This document shows positions 34,169-43,072 of a stretch of 50,956 nt of DNA, piece by piece; the first letter of the stretch is position 1; each line of letters opens with the position of its first letter. Where the stretch lies: NCBI GenBank assembly GCA_035512495.1, contig DATKDW010000062.1, positions 1 through 50,956 on the forward strand, in the 5' to 3' direction. A program made the translations under genes and the position numbers. Below the pieces are notes generated by a model. The model was not told the origin of the DNA, searched no databases, and worked only from the letters and a program-made list of their open reading frames with translations. Source of the DNA: Acidimicrobiales bacterium. GTDB lineage: Bacteria; Actinomycetota; Acidimicrobiia; Acidimicrobiales; CADCSY01.

Positions 34169-34465
34169 TCAGCCCGGTGCGGGCTCCTTGCCGGCGGCGA
34201 TGGCCTTGAGCTTGGAGCCGGCGCTGATCTTGACGGCCTTGGTGGCCGGGATCTGCAGCTCCGCACCTGTCTGGGGGTTGCGCCCGGTCCGGGCCGACCG
34301 CAGGGTCTGCTCGAACGAGATCCACCCCGGGATCGAGATCTTGTCATCGCCTCTGGCGACGACGTTGGCAACGACGTCGAACAGGCCCTTGAGGGAGGCG
34401 TCGACGTCGCCCTTGGCGACCCCGCTGCGCTCGGCGATGGCGTCGACCAGCTCAGATCGGTTCAT
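34169..34465 (-). CDS. hup: HU-family nucleoid protein
   Basis: Small DNA-bending protein that compacts the chromosome. The 98-residue product has the HU pattern: MNRSELVDAIAERSGVAKGD at the start, the IPGWISFEQTLRSARTGRNPQTG arm with the conserved RxGRNPxTG, and KISAGSKLKA near the end. It lacks the long Lys/Ala/Pro tail found in mycobacterial and streptomycete HupB/HupS. A TTGACA on the minus strand at 34542-34547 could be its -35, but no good -10 is seen. Confidence 0.94.
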   Translation of the reverse strand: MNRSELVDAIAERSGVAKGDVDASLKGLFDVVANVVARGDDKISIPGWISFEQTLRSARTGRNPQTGAELQIPATKAVKISAGSKLKAIAAGKEPAPG

Positions 34466-34615
34466 GTGCTCTCCTTGTGGCGTCGGGTGCCGGGGCTCAG
34501 GCCCGGGCTCACCAGCTCATGCGAGCCGGTGACCTACCGGGTGTCAAACCACGACAGCACCAGCATGACCGGTTCAGGCCGCCGCGCGGTGCATCCTCGC
34601 CGGCGCGGACGACGC

Positions 34616-34645
34616 TTGCGCCCGGCAATCGAACAGGTGTACGAT
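34616..34645 (+). promoter_or_regulatory. Promoter with overlapping LexA (SOS) box for the HNH nuclease gene
   Basis: TCGAACAGGTGTACGA at 34629-34644 matches the actinobacterial LexA box TCGAAC-N4-GTTCGA with one change. It overlaps TACGAT (34640-34645), a plausible -10, which has TTGCGC (34616-34621) 18 bases upstream. A repressor bound here would block the promoter. Mycobacterial 13E12-repeat genes, relatives of the downstream gene, are known LexA targets. Confidence 0.72.
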
Positions 34646-34689
34646 GGGGGTGCTTCCCCGAGTGAACCGGTCCCGTGTGCGAGGTCTCG

Positions 34690-35952
34690 ATGGGAAGCGT
34701 CTCGATGGGAAGCGTTGGTGTGCCCTCGATCGATGAGCTGGTGGCCATCGACGCCACCAGCCTCGACTCGGCGGGCGTGCGGGCGCTGGCGGTGGAGCTC
34801 GAGCGGGCCAAGGCCCGCCTCGACGCCGCGCTGCTGGCCGTGGCTGGCGAGCTGGACCGCAACGGCTGGTACCTCGACGACGGGGCCGCCAAGGTTCGCT
34901 GCTGGTTGGCCCACCACAGCGGCATCGCCCGGGCGACGGCCGGTAGCCGGGTGCGCTTGGCCAAGCGGCTCCGCTTCACCCCGCTCATGGCCGACGCCCT
35001 CGCGGCCGGCGCGGTCAGCGAGGGCCACGCCCGCGCGTTGGCGCGGTGCCTCACCCCTCGCACCCTCGTGGCGCTCACCCGCGACGAGGCCCTCCTGGTC
35101 GACCAGGCCAAGGTGCTGTGCGTCGACGACTACGAAGTGCTTGTCACCAGGTGGCTGTCGCTCAACGACGACGGGCCAGAGCCCGGCACCGGCGAACCCA
35201 GCCAGGTGCGGGCATCCCGCTACGGCGACGGCCGGGTCAAGCTCGACGGCGACCTCGACATCGACGACGGCGCCGAGCTCCTCGCCGAGCTCGACGCCAT
35301 CACCGACGAGCTGTGGCGGGAAGACCAACGCCTCGACGACCACGACCCCGCCGCCCACCGCAGCCACGCCCAACGTTGCGCCGCCGCCCTCCTCGAGATG
35401 GCGCGCCGCTCCTCGGCCACCCGCCGCCAGGACCTCGAAGACGACGTCGCCGAGGCTGACCGCCGAGAGCGGGCCCGCCCCCGGCGGGCGCAGCTCATAG
35501 TCACCGTGCCCCTCGACGCCCTTGCCGGCGCCCGGGGCGTTGCCGCCACCTTCGACGACGGCACCCTCGTACCCCGCTCCACCCTCGAACGGTGGCTGTG
35601 CGACTGCGCCACCTCCACGGTGTCCACCAAGGCGGGGGTGCCCTTCGACGTCGGCCGCAGCCAGTACACGCCGTCCCCCGCCCAACGCCGAGCATTGGTG
35701 GCTCGCGACGGCGGCTGCATCGTCCCCTCCTGCAACCGACCAGCCCGCTGGTGCGACGCCCACCACGTGGTTCCCCACCCCGCGGGTCCCACCCAGCTCG
35801 ACAACCTCGTGCTCCTCTGCAACCGCCACCACAAGCTCGCCCACAACCACACCATCCGCCTCCGACCTGCGAGTCCGCAGCGCTGGATCGTCCTCCGGGG
35901 CGACGGCACCCCCATCCGGGAACGGCCACCGCCCATCCCGCTGCGCTGCTGA
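34690..35952 (+). CDS. DUF222/HNH endonuclease (13E12 repeat family)
   Basis: A 420-residue protein of the actinobacterial 13E12 family: an N-terminal helical DUF222 domain (about 10-290) and a C-terminal HNH nuclease domain (about 330-400). The nuclease shows RALVARDGGCIVPSC, then CDAHHVVPHPAGPTQLDNLVLLC and NRHHKLAHN, giving the His-Asn-His residues and two zinc-type Cys pairs. The biological role of the family is unsettled; association with mobile or SOS-induced loci is known. Start codons at 34675 (GTG), 34690 (ATG) and 34705 (ATG) are in frame. The ATG at 34690 has GAGG five bases upstream. A 15-bp tandem duplication (34684-34713) repeats SMGSV and duplicates the start. Confidence 0.88.
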   Translation: MGSVSMGSVGVPSIDELVAIDATSLDSAGVRALAVELERAKARLDAALLAVAGELDRNGWYLDDGAAKVRCWLAHHSGIARATAGSRVRLAKRLRFTPLMADALAAGAVSEGHARALARCLTPRTLVALTRDEALLVDQAKVLCVDDYEVLVTRWLSLNDDGPEPGTGEPSQVRASRYGDGRVKLDGDLDIDDGAELLAELDAITDELWREDQRLDDHDPAAHRSHAQRCAAALLEMARRSSATRRQDLEDDVAEADRRERARPRRAQLIVTVPLDALAGARGVAATFDDGTLVPRSTLERWLCDCATSTVSTKAGVPFDVGRSQYTPSPAQRRALVARDGGCIVPSCNRPARWCDAHHVVPHPAGPTQLDNLVLLCNRHHKLAHNHTIRLRPASPQRWIVLRGDGTPIRERPPPIPLRC

Positions 35953-36216
35953 AGGGCGACGAGGTGAAACGCCGCGATCGTGGGGGCGGAGCAATCTCCC
36001 GCGCCAGTCGGGTCGGCTATCGAATCCACTTCGGGACGCCCGCGCCCCCGAGCCGCCGCAGCCGTCTGTGTTCAGTGTCCGCTGCCAGCGTCGCGCCACC
36101 GTTCCTCACTGCCCATGGGCCTCTCTCGAGCCGTCCCGACTGCCGGAGAGCCCGGCCGCCTCTACGGCACGTATCACGCAACCGGCCGGTCGCGGACACC
36201 ACGCCGGCAACGTCGG
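35953..36216. other. 264-bp gap between convergent genes, no gene seen
   Basis: The region between the HNH nuclease gene and the zinc-ribbon-like gene has long GC-driven open frames on both strands but no start site, domain or RNA fold that I can support. No clear terminator hairpin was found. Confidence 0.5.
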
Positions 36217-36537
36217 TCAGACCAGGCCGCGGCGGCGGGCCCACCAGTCGTCGGGCCGGGCGTGGGCGTGGAAGTGGTTGGGGATCTGACGCATGACCCG
36301 GTCGATGGTGACCCCCACGTCGGGGAACTGCTCGGCGGCGACCCGAGCCAGCTCGGCCAGCATGTGCTCCAGCTCGGTCTCGGGGGGCTCGACCCCGTGG
36401 GAGCGCCACACCACCATCGGGATGGCACAGGCCTCGCACTCGGCCACCCAGCACACATCGTCCTCGTGGAACCAGGGGGTGAAGCGCGCCGCTTCGCACA
36501 GCTCGCAACCCTCGACCACGACACGATCGCCCTCCAC
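36217..36537 (-). CDS. Small protein with paired-cysteine (zinc-ribbon-like) motif, function unknown
   Basis: A protein of about 106 residues. It carries CELCEAARFTPWFHEDDVCWVAECEACAIPMVVW: a CxxC pair, a His/Asp/Glu-rich stretch, and a second CxxC pair, arranged like a zinc ribbon. The C-terminal half is a long helix (TELEHMLAELARVAAEQF) ending in PNHFHAHARPDDWW. I do not recognise a named family, although the arrangement looks conserved rather than random. The start is GTG at 36537, or GTG at 36519, which has a better spaced GGAGGG. It is convergent with the HNH gene and divergent from the membrane protein at 36664. Confidence 0.68.
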   Translation of the reverse strand: MEGDRVVVEGCELCEAARFTPWFHEDDVCWVAECEACAIPMVVWRSHGVEPPETELEHMLAELARVAAEQFPDVGVTIDRVMRQIPNHFHAHARPDDWWARRRGLV

Positions 36538-36663
36538 GGCCTTCGATCCTACGGGCGCACCTGCGAGCCGCTGGGCGCGCCCGCCTGCACCCGGCGGCGT
36601 TTCACGAGCGCGCGCCCCGGGCACCATCAGGGCACGAGCGACGAGTAGGCGGAGGGGCGAGCG

Positions 36664-37479
36664 ATGGGCGACCGACGGACCGAGTCAACCGATCGAACCG
36701 ACGAGCAGCTCGGCGGGCCCGGCCCGGAGGACACGGACGACGAGGACAAGCAGAAGACCAAGCGTCGCCCCCGGGGCCGGCGCGGAACCGCGGCCAGGCC
36801 GCCGCGGGGCAACGAGACCCTGTCGCCGCTGAGCGCCGTGTCCGGGACCCTCACCGCCTTCGGCCTGCTCGCCCTCCTGGCGGCGCTCTCCGCCGGCATC
36901 GCCGCCGTGATCGGGGCCGACATCGCCGGGCTCAGCGACGACGAGTGGCGCAACGTCGGCATCGGCGGCGCCGCGGCCATGGCCCTGGCGCTGCTCGCCT
37001 CCTTCGCCTTCGGCGGCTACACCGCCGGGCGCATGGCCGGCCGCGCCGGGCTGCGCCACGGGCTGGTCGTCTTCGGGCTCGGCCTGCTCGTCATCGTGGT
37101 CGCCGGCCTGGTGACCTCGCTCACCGCCGACACCACCGCCGTCGGCGACGAGCTGCGTGACCAGGGCGTGCCCACCAGCACCGACACCTGGACCGACATC
37201 GGCATCGGTGCCGGCATCGCCGCCGCCCTCGCCATGCTCGTCGGCGCGCTGCTCGGCGGGTGGCGTGGCGAGCGCTGGCACGCCCGCCCGGTCGCCCATG
37301 GCACCCAGCCGGCCCGCCCCTACGACGAGATCGTGGCCGACGCCCGGTCGCGGGACGGCGACGACCGGACAGCGATCGACCTCCCAACTGACACCGGGAC
37401 CGAACCTGGCAGCAGCCTCGAGGAGGAGCGCGCCGACCACGCCGTCGACCCCGACGAGCGCACCTCCCAGGACCACTAG
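36664..37479 (+). CDS. Unknown membrane protein with charged N- and C-termini
   Basis: A 271-residue protein. The first 50 residues are polar and switch from acidic to very basic (KTKRRPRGRRG). About four hydrophobic helices follow (roughly 60-85, 100-120, 130-150, 180-200), two of them separated by GGYTAGRMAGRAG, a glycine-rich loop of the kind seen in small TIGR04086/YrzE-like membrane proteins. The C-terminus is acidic. The ATG at 36664 follows GGAGGGGCGAGCG. No function can be given. It converges on trpA. Confidence 0.7.
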   Translation: MGDRRTESTDRTDEQLGGPGPEDTDDEDKQKTKRRPRGRRGTAARPPRGNETLSPLSAVSGTLTAFGLLALLAALSAGIAAVIGADIAGLSDDEWRNVGIGGAAAMALALLASFAFGGYTAGRMAGRAGLRHGLVVFGLGLLVIVVAGLVTSLTADTTAVGDELRDQGVPTSTDTWTDIGIGAGIAAALAMLVGALLGGWRGERWHARPVAHGTQPARPYDEIVADARSRDGDDRTAIDLPTDTGTEPGSSLEEERADHAVDPDERTSQDH

Positions 37480-37500
37480 CGCGGGACGGGCGGTCCGGCG

Positions 37501-38295
37501 TCAGCCGCGGTCGAGCGCCTCCCGGAGCCCACCGACGAAGTCGGCGGCGGCCTCGGGGCCCCCGCCGGCGAGGAGCGTGCGGATCAGGGCCGACGCCACG
37601 ATGACCCCGTCGGCCTCGGCGCAGACCTCCACCGCCTGGCGGGGCGTCGAGACACCGAAGCCGATGAGCACGGGCTTGTCGGTGACGGCCTTGAGGCGCT
37701 TCGCCATCACCGCCGCCGACGACGCCACCTCGGCCCGCTCGCCGGTGATGCCCATCAGGCTCACCCCGTAGACGAACCCTCGGGAGCGGGCCGCGATCTC
37801 GCCCAGGCGGTCGTCGGAGGTGACCGGCGCCGCCAGCAACACGGTCTCGATGCCCGCGGCGGCGGCCTCGGCCTCCCACCCGGCGGACTCGTCGAGGGGC
37901 AGGTCGGGCAGGATGGCTCCCGCCACCCCCGCTGCTGCCAGCGAGCGGGCGAAGCGGAGCTCGCCCATGCGGTACGCCAGGTTGTAGTAGGTCATCGCCA
38001 CCAGCGGGACGCCGGCGTCGACCCCGGTGAGGTCATGGAGGATCGAGGGCGGCGTCACCCCCCGGGCCAGGGCCGTCGCCGAAGCTTCCTGGATGGTGGG
38101 GCCGTCCATGACCGGGTCGGAGAACGGGATCCCGACCTCGATGGCATCGGCACCGGCCGCCGCCACCGCCCGCAGGACCTCCGTCCAGTCGTCGGTGAGG
38201 CCACCGGTGACGTAAGGGGCCAGGAGCTTGTGGCCGGCGTCGCGACGGGCGCGCAGCGAGGCCTCGAGCGGGCCGACCTGCGTCGTGGGCGTCAC
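37501..38295 (-). CDS. trpA: Tryptophan synthase alpha chain
   Basis: Cleaves indole-3-glycerol phosphate to indole and glyceraldehyde 3-phosphate; the indole passes through a tunnel to TrpB. The 264-residue TIM barrel has the catalytic Glu in [20 protein letters not shown] (about 48), the Asp in LPDLPLDE, and the phosphate-binding GFGVSTPRQ. The GTG at 38295 overlaps the trpB stop (GTGA), giving coupled, equimolar synthesis of the two chains. Last gene of the trp run in this window. Confidence 0.97.
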   Translation of the reverse strand: MTPTTQVGPLEASLRARRDAGHKLLAPYVTGGLTDDWTEVLRAVAAAGADAIEVGIPFSDPVMDGPTIQEASATALARGVTPPSILHDLTGVDAGVPLVAMTYYNLAYRMGELRFARSLAAAGVAGAILPDLPLDESAGWEAEAAAAGIETVLLAAPVTSDDRLGEIAARSRGFVYGVSLMGITGERAEVASSAAVMAKRLKAVTDKPVLIGFGVSTPRQAVEVCAEADGVIVASALIRTLLAGGGPEAAADFVGGLREALDRG

Positions 38296-39518
38296 CGCGT
38301 GCCTTTGCGGATGCGCATGACCTGCTCAGCGTCCTTGTCGCCTCGGCCGCTGAGGTTCACCAGGACGGTGGCTCCGGTCGGGATCGCCCCTCCGGCCTCT
38401 CGGGCCACCCAGGCGATGGCGTGCGCCGGCTCCAGCGCCGGGATGATGCCCTCGCTGCGGCTCAGCAGCTCGAAGGCGTCGAGGACCTCGGCGTCGGTGA
38501 CCGTGACGTACTCGGCGCGGCCGGTCGCGGCCAGGTGGGCGTGCTCGGGACCGACACCGGGATAGTCGAGCCCGGCGGAGACGGAGTGGGCCTCGCTGAC
38601 CTGGCCGTGCTCGTCCTGGAGGAGCAGGCTGGCCGACCCGTGGACGACCCCGGGCAGCCCCCGACCGATCGCCGCGCCGCCATCGGGCTGCACCCCCACC
38701 AGACGGGCCGGGCCCTCGGCAAAGCCGGCGAAGATTCCCGCGGCATTGGATCCCCCGCCGACGCAGGCCACGACGAGGTCGGGGTCTCCGCCGTCGAGCA
38801 GCTCCTTGGACTGCACCCGCGCCTCGTCGCCGATCACCCGCTGCAGCTCCCGGACCATCCACGGGTAGGGGTGCGGACCCATCACCGAGCCGATGCAGTA
38901 GTGGGTGGTCTCGACCGAGGCCACCCAGTCGCGCATGGCCTCGTTGATGGCGTCCTTGAGGGTCCGGCTCCCCGACGACACCGGCCGCACCTCGGCGCCG
39001 AGCAGCTCCATCCGGAAGACGTTGAGCGCCTGGCGCTCGACGTCGACCTCGCCCATGTACACGACGCAGTCGAGGTCGAAGAGCGCCGCCGCCGTCGCCG
39101 CCGCCACCCCGTGCTGGCCGGCCCCGGTCTCGGCGATGAGGCGCTTCTTGCCCATGTGCCGGGTGAGGAGGGCCTGGCCGATGACATTGTTGATCTTGTG
39201 GGACCCGGTGTGGTTGAGGTCTTCGCGCTTGAGCAGCACCCGCACCCCGAGGCGGCGCGACAGGTTCTCGGCCTCGGTCACCGGCGAGGGCCGGCCGGCG
39301 TAGGTGCGGAGCCGGTCGTCGAGCTCGGTGTGGAAGGCGTCGTCGGACCATGCGGCGCGGAACGCGGCTTCGAGCTCCTGGCAGGCGGGAACGAGGGATT
39401 CCGGCACGAAGCGACCGCCGAAGTCGCCGAAGCGGCCACGGTCGTCGGGGTCGCCCATGTGGGTTGCCTCGACCGCCGACCCAGGGGCGGGGCGGGAGCC
39501 GTCCGCTGCGTCGGTCAT
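38292..39518 (-). CDS. trpB: Tryptophan synthase beta chain
   Basis: PLP-dependent condensation of indole with serine. The 408-residue product has the PLP lysine in [10 protein letters not shown] (about 102), [11 protein letters not shown], and the PLP-phosphate loop VGGGSNAAG. The N-terminal [15 protein letters not shown] marks it as TrpB1, the form that pairs with TrpA. The ATG at 39518 overlaps the trpF stop (ATGA); the longer frame to 39677 is a shadow of trpF. Confidence 0.97.
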   Translation of the reverse strand: MTDAADGSRPAPGSAVEATHMGDPDDRGRFGDFGGRFVPESLVPACQELEAAFRAAWSDDAFHTELDDRLRTYAGRPSPVTEAENLSRRLGVRVLLKREDLNHTGSHKINNVIGQALLTRHMGKKRLIAETGAGQHGVAAATAAALFDLDCVVYMGEVDVERQALNVFRMELLGAEVRPVSSGSRTLKDAINEAMRDWVASVETTHYCIGSVMGPHPYPWMVRELQRVIGDEARVQSKELLDGGDPDLVVACVGGGSNAAGIFAGFAEGPARLVGVQPDGGAAIGRGLPGVVHGSASLLLQDEHGQVSEAHSVSAGLDYPGVGPEHAHLAATGRAEYVTVTDAEVLDAFELLSRSEGIIPALEPAHAIAWVAREAGGAIPTGATVLVNLSGRGDKDAEQVMRIRKGTR

Positions 39519-40180
39519 GCCAGCTCCTCGCGCCAGTCGTAGGGCAGGGGGCCGCCGGCGGCGGCCTCGTACCCGGGTGGCGCCGCTGCCTTGGCGGCGT
39601 TGACGAAGGCGCGCAGCTGGCGTGGGTCCTTGTGCCCGGGGGAGGACTCGACGCCCGAGGCGACGTCGACACCCCACGGGTGGACCCGGTCGATGGCGGC
39701 GGCCACGTTGCCGGCGTGCAGGCCACCGGCGAGCATCAGGCGCAGCCGGGCGGGCACGTCCTCGGCCAGGGACCAGTCGAAGACCTGGCCCGACCCGGGG
39801 CTCTCGTTGTCGATCATCACCACGTCGGCCCCGTAGTCACGCGCCGAGGCCACCGCCGGATCGCCGGCGCCGAAGACCTTGAACACCACCGGCACCCGCT
39901 CCTTCACGTACTGCGTGTCGGACGGCGACTCGTGGCCGTGCAGCTGCGCCGCCCGCAGGCCGGTGGTGTTCACGATCTCGACCACCCGCTCGGGTGCCTG
40001 GTCGCGGAACACGCCGACGGTGAGGATCTCGGGCGGGAGCCGGCGGAGGATGTCGCGCACCATGGCCGGGGCCACCTGCCGAGGCGAGGGGGCGAAGATG
40101 AAGCCCACCGCGTCGGCGCCCAGGGCCACGGCAAGCAGGGCGTCCTCCTCGCTGGTGGTGCCGCAGATCTTCACGAACAC
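39515..40180 (-). CDS. trpF: Phosphoribosylanthranilate isomerase
   Basis: Third step of tryptophan synthesis after anthranilate. The 221-residue barrel has the catalytic Cys in MFVKICGTT (about 6) and the Asp in the [13 protein letters not shown] segment. [24 protein letters not shown] and the GGLHAGNV phosphate loop also match. The GTG at 40180 overlaps the trpC end by 10 bases. Streptomycetes and mycobacteria usually lack trpF and use PriA (a dual HisA/TrpF enzyme), so a dedicated trpF beside hisA is worth noting. Confidence 0.95.
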   Translation of the reverse strand: MFVKICGTTSEEDALLAVALGADAVGFIFAPSPRQVAPAMVRDILRRLPPEILTVGVFRDQAPERVVEIVNTTGLRAAQLHGHESPSDTQYVKERVPVVFKVFGAGDPAVASARDYGADVVMIDNESPGSGQVFDWSLAEDVPARLRLMLAGGLHAGNVAAAIDRVHPWGVDVASGVESSPGHKDPRQLRAFVNAAKAAAPPGYEAAAGGPLPYDWREELA

Positions 40181-40971
40181 GGTGTCACCGCCACGCCGGC
40201 GGCCACCAGGCCGGCGACCGCGTCCCCTGGGTCGCCGCTGGTGACGAGGGTCTCCCCCACCAGGACGGCGTCGTAGCCGGCCGCTGCCAGGGCGGCGACA
40301 TCGGCAGCGTGGCGGACTCCCGACTCGGCGACGCTCGTGACCCCTGACGGGATCGACGGCGCCAGCCGCAGGGCGAGCTCCCGGTCGACATCGAAGGTGG
40401 TGAGGTCGCGCTGGTTCACCCCCACGATGGTGGCACCGGCTCCGAGCGCCTCGTCGAGCTCCGCGGCGTCGTGCACCTCCACCAGCACCTCGAGGCCCAG
40501 ATCGCCGCCGAGGGCGATGACCCGCCGTAGCTCGCGAGCGTCGAGGGCGGCGACGATGGCGAGGACGGCATCGGCACCCATGAGGCGAGCGTCGACCACG
40601 TCGCGGTCGTCGACGGTGAAGTCCTTGCGCAGGACCGGCAGGGCGACGGCTGCCCGGGCCTCGACCAGGTCGTCGACCGAGCCACCGAAGAACTCGGCGT
40701 CGGTGAGGACCGAGAGGCAGCTGGCACCGCCCGCCTCGTAGCGGCGTGCGAGGTCAGCAGCCACCAGGTCGGGGAACAGGTCCCCTCGCGAGGGCGACCG
40801 CCGCTTGACCTCGGCGATGACCGACGTACCCGGCCGGGCGGTGAGTGCACCCGCGAAGGAGCGCGTGGGGGCGAGGCCGTCGCACGCGGCCACCAGCGTC
40901 GCCAGGTCACGCGCGTCGCGCCGAGTGACCGCCCGGTGGGCAGCGACGATGCGATCGAGGTAGGTGCCCAC
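40171..40971 (-). CDS. trpC: Indole-3-glycerol phosphate synthase
   Basis: Closes the indole ring. The 266-residue barrel has VIAEVKRRSPSRGDL (catalytic Glu and Lys near 55-57), LSVLTDAEFFGGS, VLRKDFTVDD (Lys), IVGVNQRDLTTFDVD and SVAESGVRHAADV. I chose the GTG at 40971 as the start of GTYLDRIV; the frame to 41097 runs into intergenic sequence. Its 3' end overlaps trpF. It lies 61 bases downstream of the YgiN-like gene on the same strand. Confidence 0.95.
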   Translation of the reverse strand: MGTYLDRIVAAHRAVTRRDARDLATLVAACDGLAPTRSFAGALTARPGTSVIAEVKRRSPSRGDLFPDLVAADLARRYEAGGASCLSVLTDAEFFGGSVDDLVEARAAVALPVLRKDFTVDDRDVVDARLMGADAVLAIVAALDARELRRVIALGGDLGLEVLVEVHDAAELDEALGAGATIVGVNQRDLTTFDVDRELALRLAPSIPSGVTSVAESGVRHAADVAALAAAGYDAVLVGETLVTSGDPGDAVAGLVAAGVAVTPCS

Positions 40972-41032
40972 GGCGGACCAGCCTACCGGCGGCCTCCGGA
41001 CTGCCCGGAGCCGTTCCGGCCCTCGACCTTCC

Positions 41033-41350
41033 TCAGCCCTCGAGCGAGATGCCCTTGGCCTGCACCGGCGTGGCGAGGACGATCTCGGGACGCCCATCGG
41101 CGAGATCCCGGAGACCGGCCCCGACCGCCTTCATTGCGTCGCTGCCGCCGTGGGCGCCGAGGGACTCGGCGTCGGCGTAGAGCTCGTAGAACAGGATGGT
41201 GTCGGGGTCGCCCTCCACCCGGTGGAGGACGTAGACCTCGGTGCCCTCCTCGGACTCGACCACGGGGAACATCGTGGCCAGGGCGACGGCGACCTCGTCG
41301 CCCTTCCCGGCCTTGGCCTTGATGGTCGCGAACACGGCGATCTTCGACAC
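41033..41350 (-). CDS. YgiN-like antibiotic-biosynthesis-monooxygenase (ABM) domain protein
   Basis: A 105-residue dimeric alpha-beta-barrel type protein: IAVFATIKAKAGKGDEVAVAL, then EVYVLHRVEGDPDTILFYELYADAESLGAH and later MKAVGAGLRDL. Relatives oxidise quinols or act on small aromatic compounds, but many have no known role. The GTG at 41350 has AGGAG eight bases upstream. It sits between the J-domain gene and trpC on the same strand; a role in tryptophan metabolism is not shown. Confidence 0.87.
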   Translation of the reverse strand: MSKIAVFATIKAKAGKGDEVAVALATMFPVVESEEGTEVYVLHRVEGDPDTILFYELYADAESLGAHGGSDAMKAVGAGLRDLADGRPEIVLATPVQAKGISLEG

Positions 41351-41400
41351 GGTGGGGTCTCCTGGAGGGGCGTCGGACGTCGACGGCGACCGTAGCCGCC

Positions 41401-41571
41401 CGGTGGGAGGGGTCCCGCTCGGTGACGGGCCCCGCCGTCACCCCACCAACCGCCTCGGCCGAAGGCCGAGACCGCAGAACCGGACTGACGGCGGGTGGCA
41501 CCGAGGGGAGGGGCCCGCCGCCGGAGCTTGCGGAGGCGGTGGGAGGGGTCCCGCTCGGTGACGGGCCCCGC
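41401..41571. repeat. Dispersed palindrome-rich intergenic repeat, copy 2 plus a partial copy
   Basis: 41491-41571 matches 32541-32621 at 80 of 81 positions. A truncated third copy of the 3' half lies at 41401-41435. Between them is CTCGGCC-GAA-GGCCGAG (41454-41470), a longer version of the hairpin before copy 1. The unit fills the 223-bp gap between the YgiN-like gene and the J-domain gene, three bases from the latter's stop. Folded as RNA it would give three or four GC-rich hairpins. Confidence 0.88.
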
Positions 41572-41573
41572 CG

Positions 41574-42110
41574 TCACCCTTCGTCGCGGGTCGCCCTGGC
41601 CAGGGCCAGGAGGGGCACCACCAGGAAGCCCACACAGGACAGCACGAACAGCGCCACCGCCAGCCCGAGCAACGGCGCCGAACCGAGCGCCAGGCCCACC
41701 GCGCCTGCCCCCACGCTGGCCGCGAACAGGGCGATGGGCGCGACGGTGGCGATGCGTCGACCGGGGGCCAGGGCCGCAGGGTCGTCCCGGTAGGGATGGT
41801 CGGCGACGTCGAGGGGGTCGGGGTCGTCGTCACCCGGCTCGAAGGGCCGGAAGACCGAGGTCTCGGCGTCCCCGTCGGGATCAGCGCCGCCGGCGAGGCG
41901 TCGGTCGTAGGCGGCCCGCCGGGTCCGGTCGCCGAGTACGCGCCAAGCTTCGTTCACCTCGCGCATGCGCCGCTCGGCGTCGGCCCGCTCCGCGGGCGGG
42001 GAGCCGGCGACCACGTCGGGGTGGTGCCGCCGGGCCAAGGCGAGGTAGGCCCGCCGGACCTCTGCCTCGCCGGCATCGGGCGCCAGCCCGAGCACCTCGT
42101 AGTGGGTCAC
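41574..42110 (-). CDS. Membrane-anchored J-domain protein
   Basis: A 178-residue protein with an N-terminal J domain (about 1-70): THYEVLGLAPDAGEAEVRRAYLALARRHHPD, with the essential His-Pro-Asp at about 30-32, and VNEAWRVLGDRTRRAAYDRRL. A short acidic linker leads to two membrane helices (about 120-145 and 150-170). It probably recruits DnaK/Hsp70 to the membrane; no client is indicated. It has no zinc-finger or substrate domains of full DnaJ. The GTG start at 42110 is followed directly by THYEVL, the usual J-domain beginning. Confidence 0.88.
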   Translation of the reverse strand: MTHYEVLGLAPDAGEAEVRRAYLALARRHHPDVVAGSPPAERADAERRMREVNEAWRVLGDRTRRAAYDRRLAGGADPDGDAETSVFRPFEPGDDDPDPLDVADHPYRDDPAALAPGRRIATVAPIALFAASVGAGAVGLALGSAPLLGLAVALFVLSCVGFLVVPLLALARATRDEG

Positions 42111-42137
42111 GAGGCGGGGGCGACGGCGCGGACGGCG

Positions 42138-43067
42138 TCAGCCATCGTCGTCTGCAGTGGTGGTCGTCTTCCCCTCTGTCGTGGTGGTCGTGGTCCCGGA
42201 CCCCCCGCCGGGATCGGTGGTCGCCGTCCCGTCCGTGGTTGTCGTGGTGGTCGGAGCCGTGGTGCAGTCCGCTACGACCAGCATGACGGTGTCGGTGCCG
42301 TCGAGGGTGGCGACGAGGGGCTGACGCCCGGTCGTCTGGCAGACCAGCGTGAAGGTCGCCGAGCCGTCACTGCCGGTGGTGACCGGGTTGGCGCTGCGAA
42401 CGCTCCAGGAGCCGGTCCCCCCGAGCCTCACCGAGACCCCGGGGCGTGGGCGCGATCGCACGATGCCGTCGTCGTCGACCGCCCAGGTCGAGAGCCGGAC
42501 CTTGAGGTTGGTCGGCTCGTCGACGATGGGCGGGTTCGGCGCCGCCACGGTGTCGACCCGCTCGCGCTCGACGAGCTCGAGGCGCTGCTCGACGCCGCGC
42601 GTCTGGCCAGACCGCAGGAAGAGGATGGTGGGCCGGATGAGCGCCAGGTCGGGCACCCGCCAGGCACGGATCCGGTAGCGACCGCCGAGGACGTCCGGGA
42701 GGTTCCACGTGCCGTCGGGGGCCGTCGGCACCATGACGGCGGCCACCTCGCCACCGACGAACCGCTCGATCAGCACGGTCGCCCCCCCGACGGGCCCGTT
42801 CGGACCGTCGACCCGACCCACCAGGGTGGCGTCGCCGCCAGCCCCCACGATGGCCACCGTCGTGGTGGTCGTGGTGCCCCGCACCTCGCGGAGGCGGACC
42901 TGGCTGCGGTCGGGCCGGGAGGTGGAGGTGGCCTCGAGGGTGGTGACCGTCTCGGGCTCCGGCAGCGCTTGGAACCCCCGCGGGGACGAGCAGCCGACGA
43001 TGGTCGCGAGGAGCAGCGGGGCGAGGAGCACGACGACGTGGCGGCCGCGGCCGTGAGAGAGGGACAC
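42138..43067 (-). CDS. Lipoprotein with carboxypeptidase-regulatory-like repeat and Thr-rich tail
   Basis: A 309-residue predicted lipoprotein: signal peptide with lipobox ATIVGC (Cys at about 26), a Thr-rich spacer, and a beta-sandwich resembling carboxypeptidase regulatory/Cna-B-like domains (about 75-175; ATLVGRVDGPNGPVGGATVL and GTWNLPDVLGGRYRIRAW). A second beta-rich region and a Thr/Gly/Asp-rich C-terminus (about 265-309) follow. Function is unknown; such domains are usually structural or carbohydrate-binding. It starts five bases after the ygfZ stop. Confidence 0.78.
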   Translation of the reverse strand: MSLSHGRGRHVVVLLAPLLLATIVGCSSPRGFQALPEPETVTTLEATSTSRPDRSQVRLREVRGTTTTTTVAIVGAGGDATLVGRVDGPNGPVGGATVLIERFVGGEVAAVMVPTAPDGTWNLPDVLGGRYRIRAWRVPDLALIRPTILFLRSGQTRGVEQRLELVERERVDTVAAPNPPIVDEPTNLKVRLSTWAVDDDGIVRSRPRPGVSVRLGGTGSWSVRSANPVTTGSDGSATFTLVCQTTGRQPLVATLDGTDTVMLVVADCTTAPTTTTTTDGTATTDPGGGSGTTTTTTEGKTTTTADDDG

Positions 43068-43072
43068 GACGG

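Noticed and set aside
35953-36296. Continuation of open frames past the HNH gene as a further gene
   Set aside because: No start with ribosome site, Pro/Arg-rich shadow composition, and overlap with the zinc-ribbon-like gene in other frames.
39519-39677. Longer TrpB N-terminus up to 39677
   Set aside because: Would overlap trpF extensively; the ATG at 39518 overlaps the trpF stop as elsewhere in the operon.
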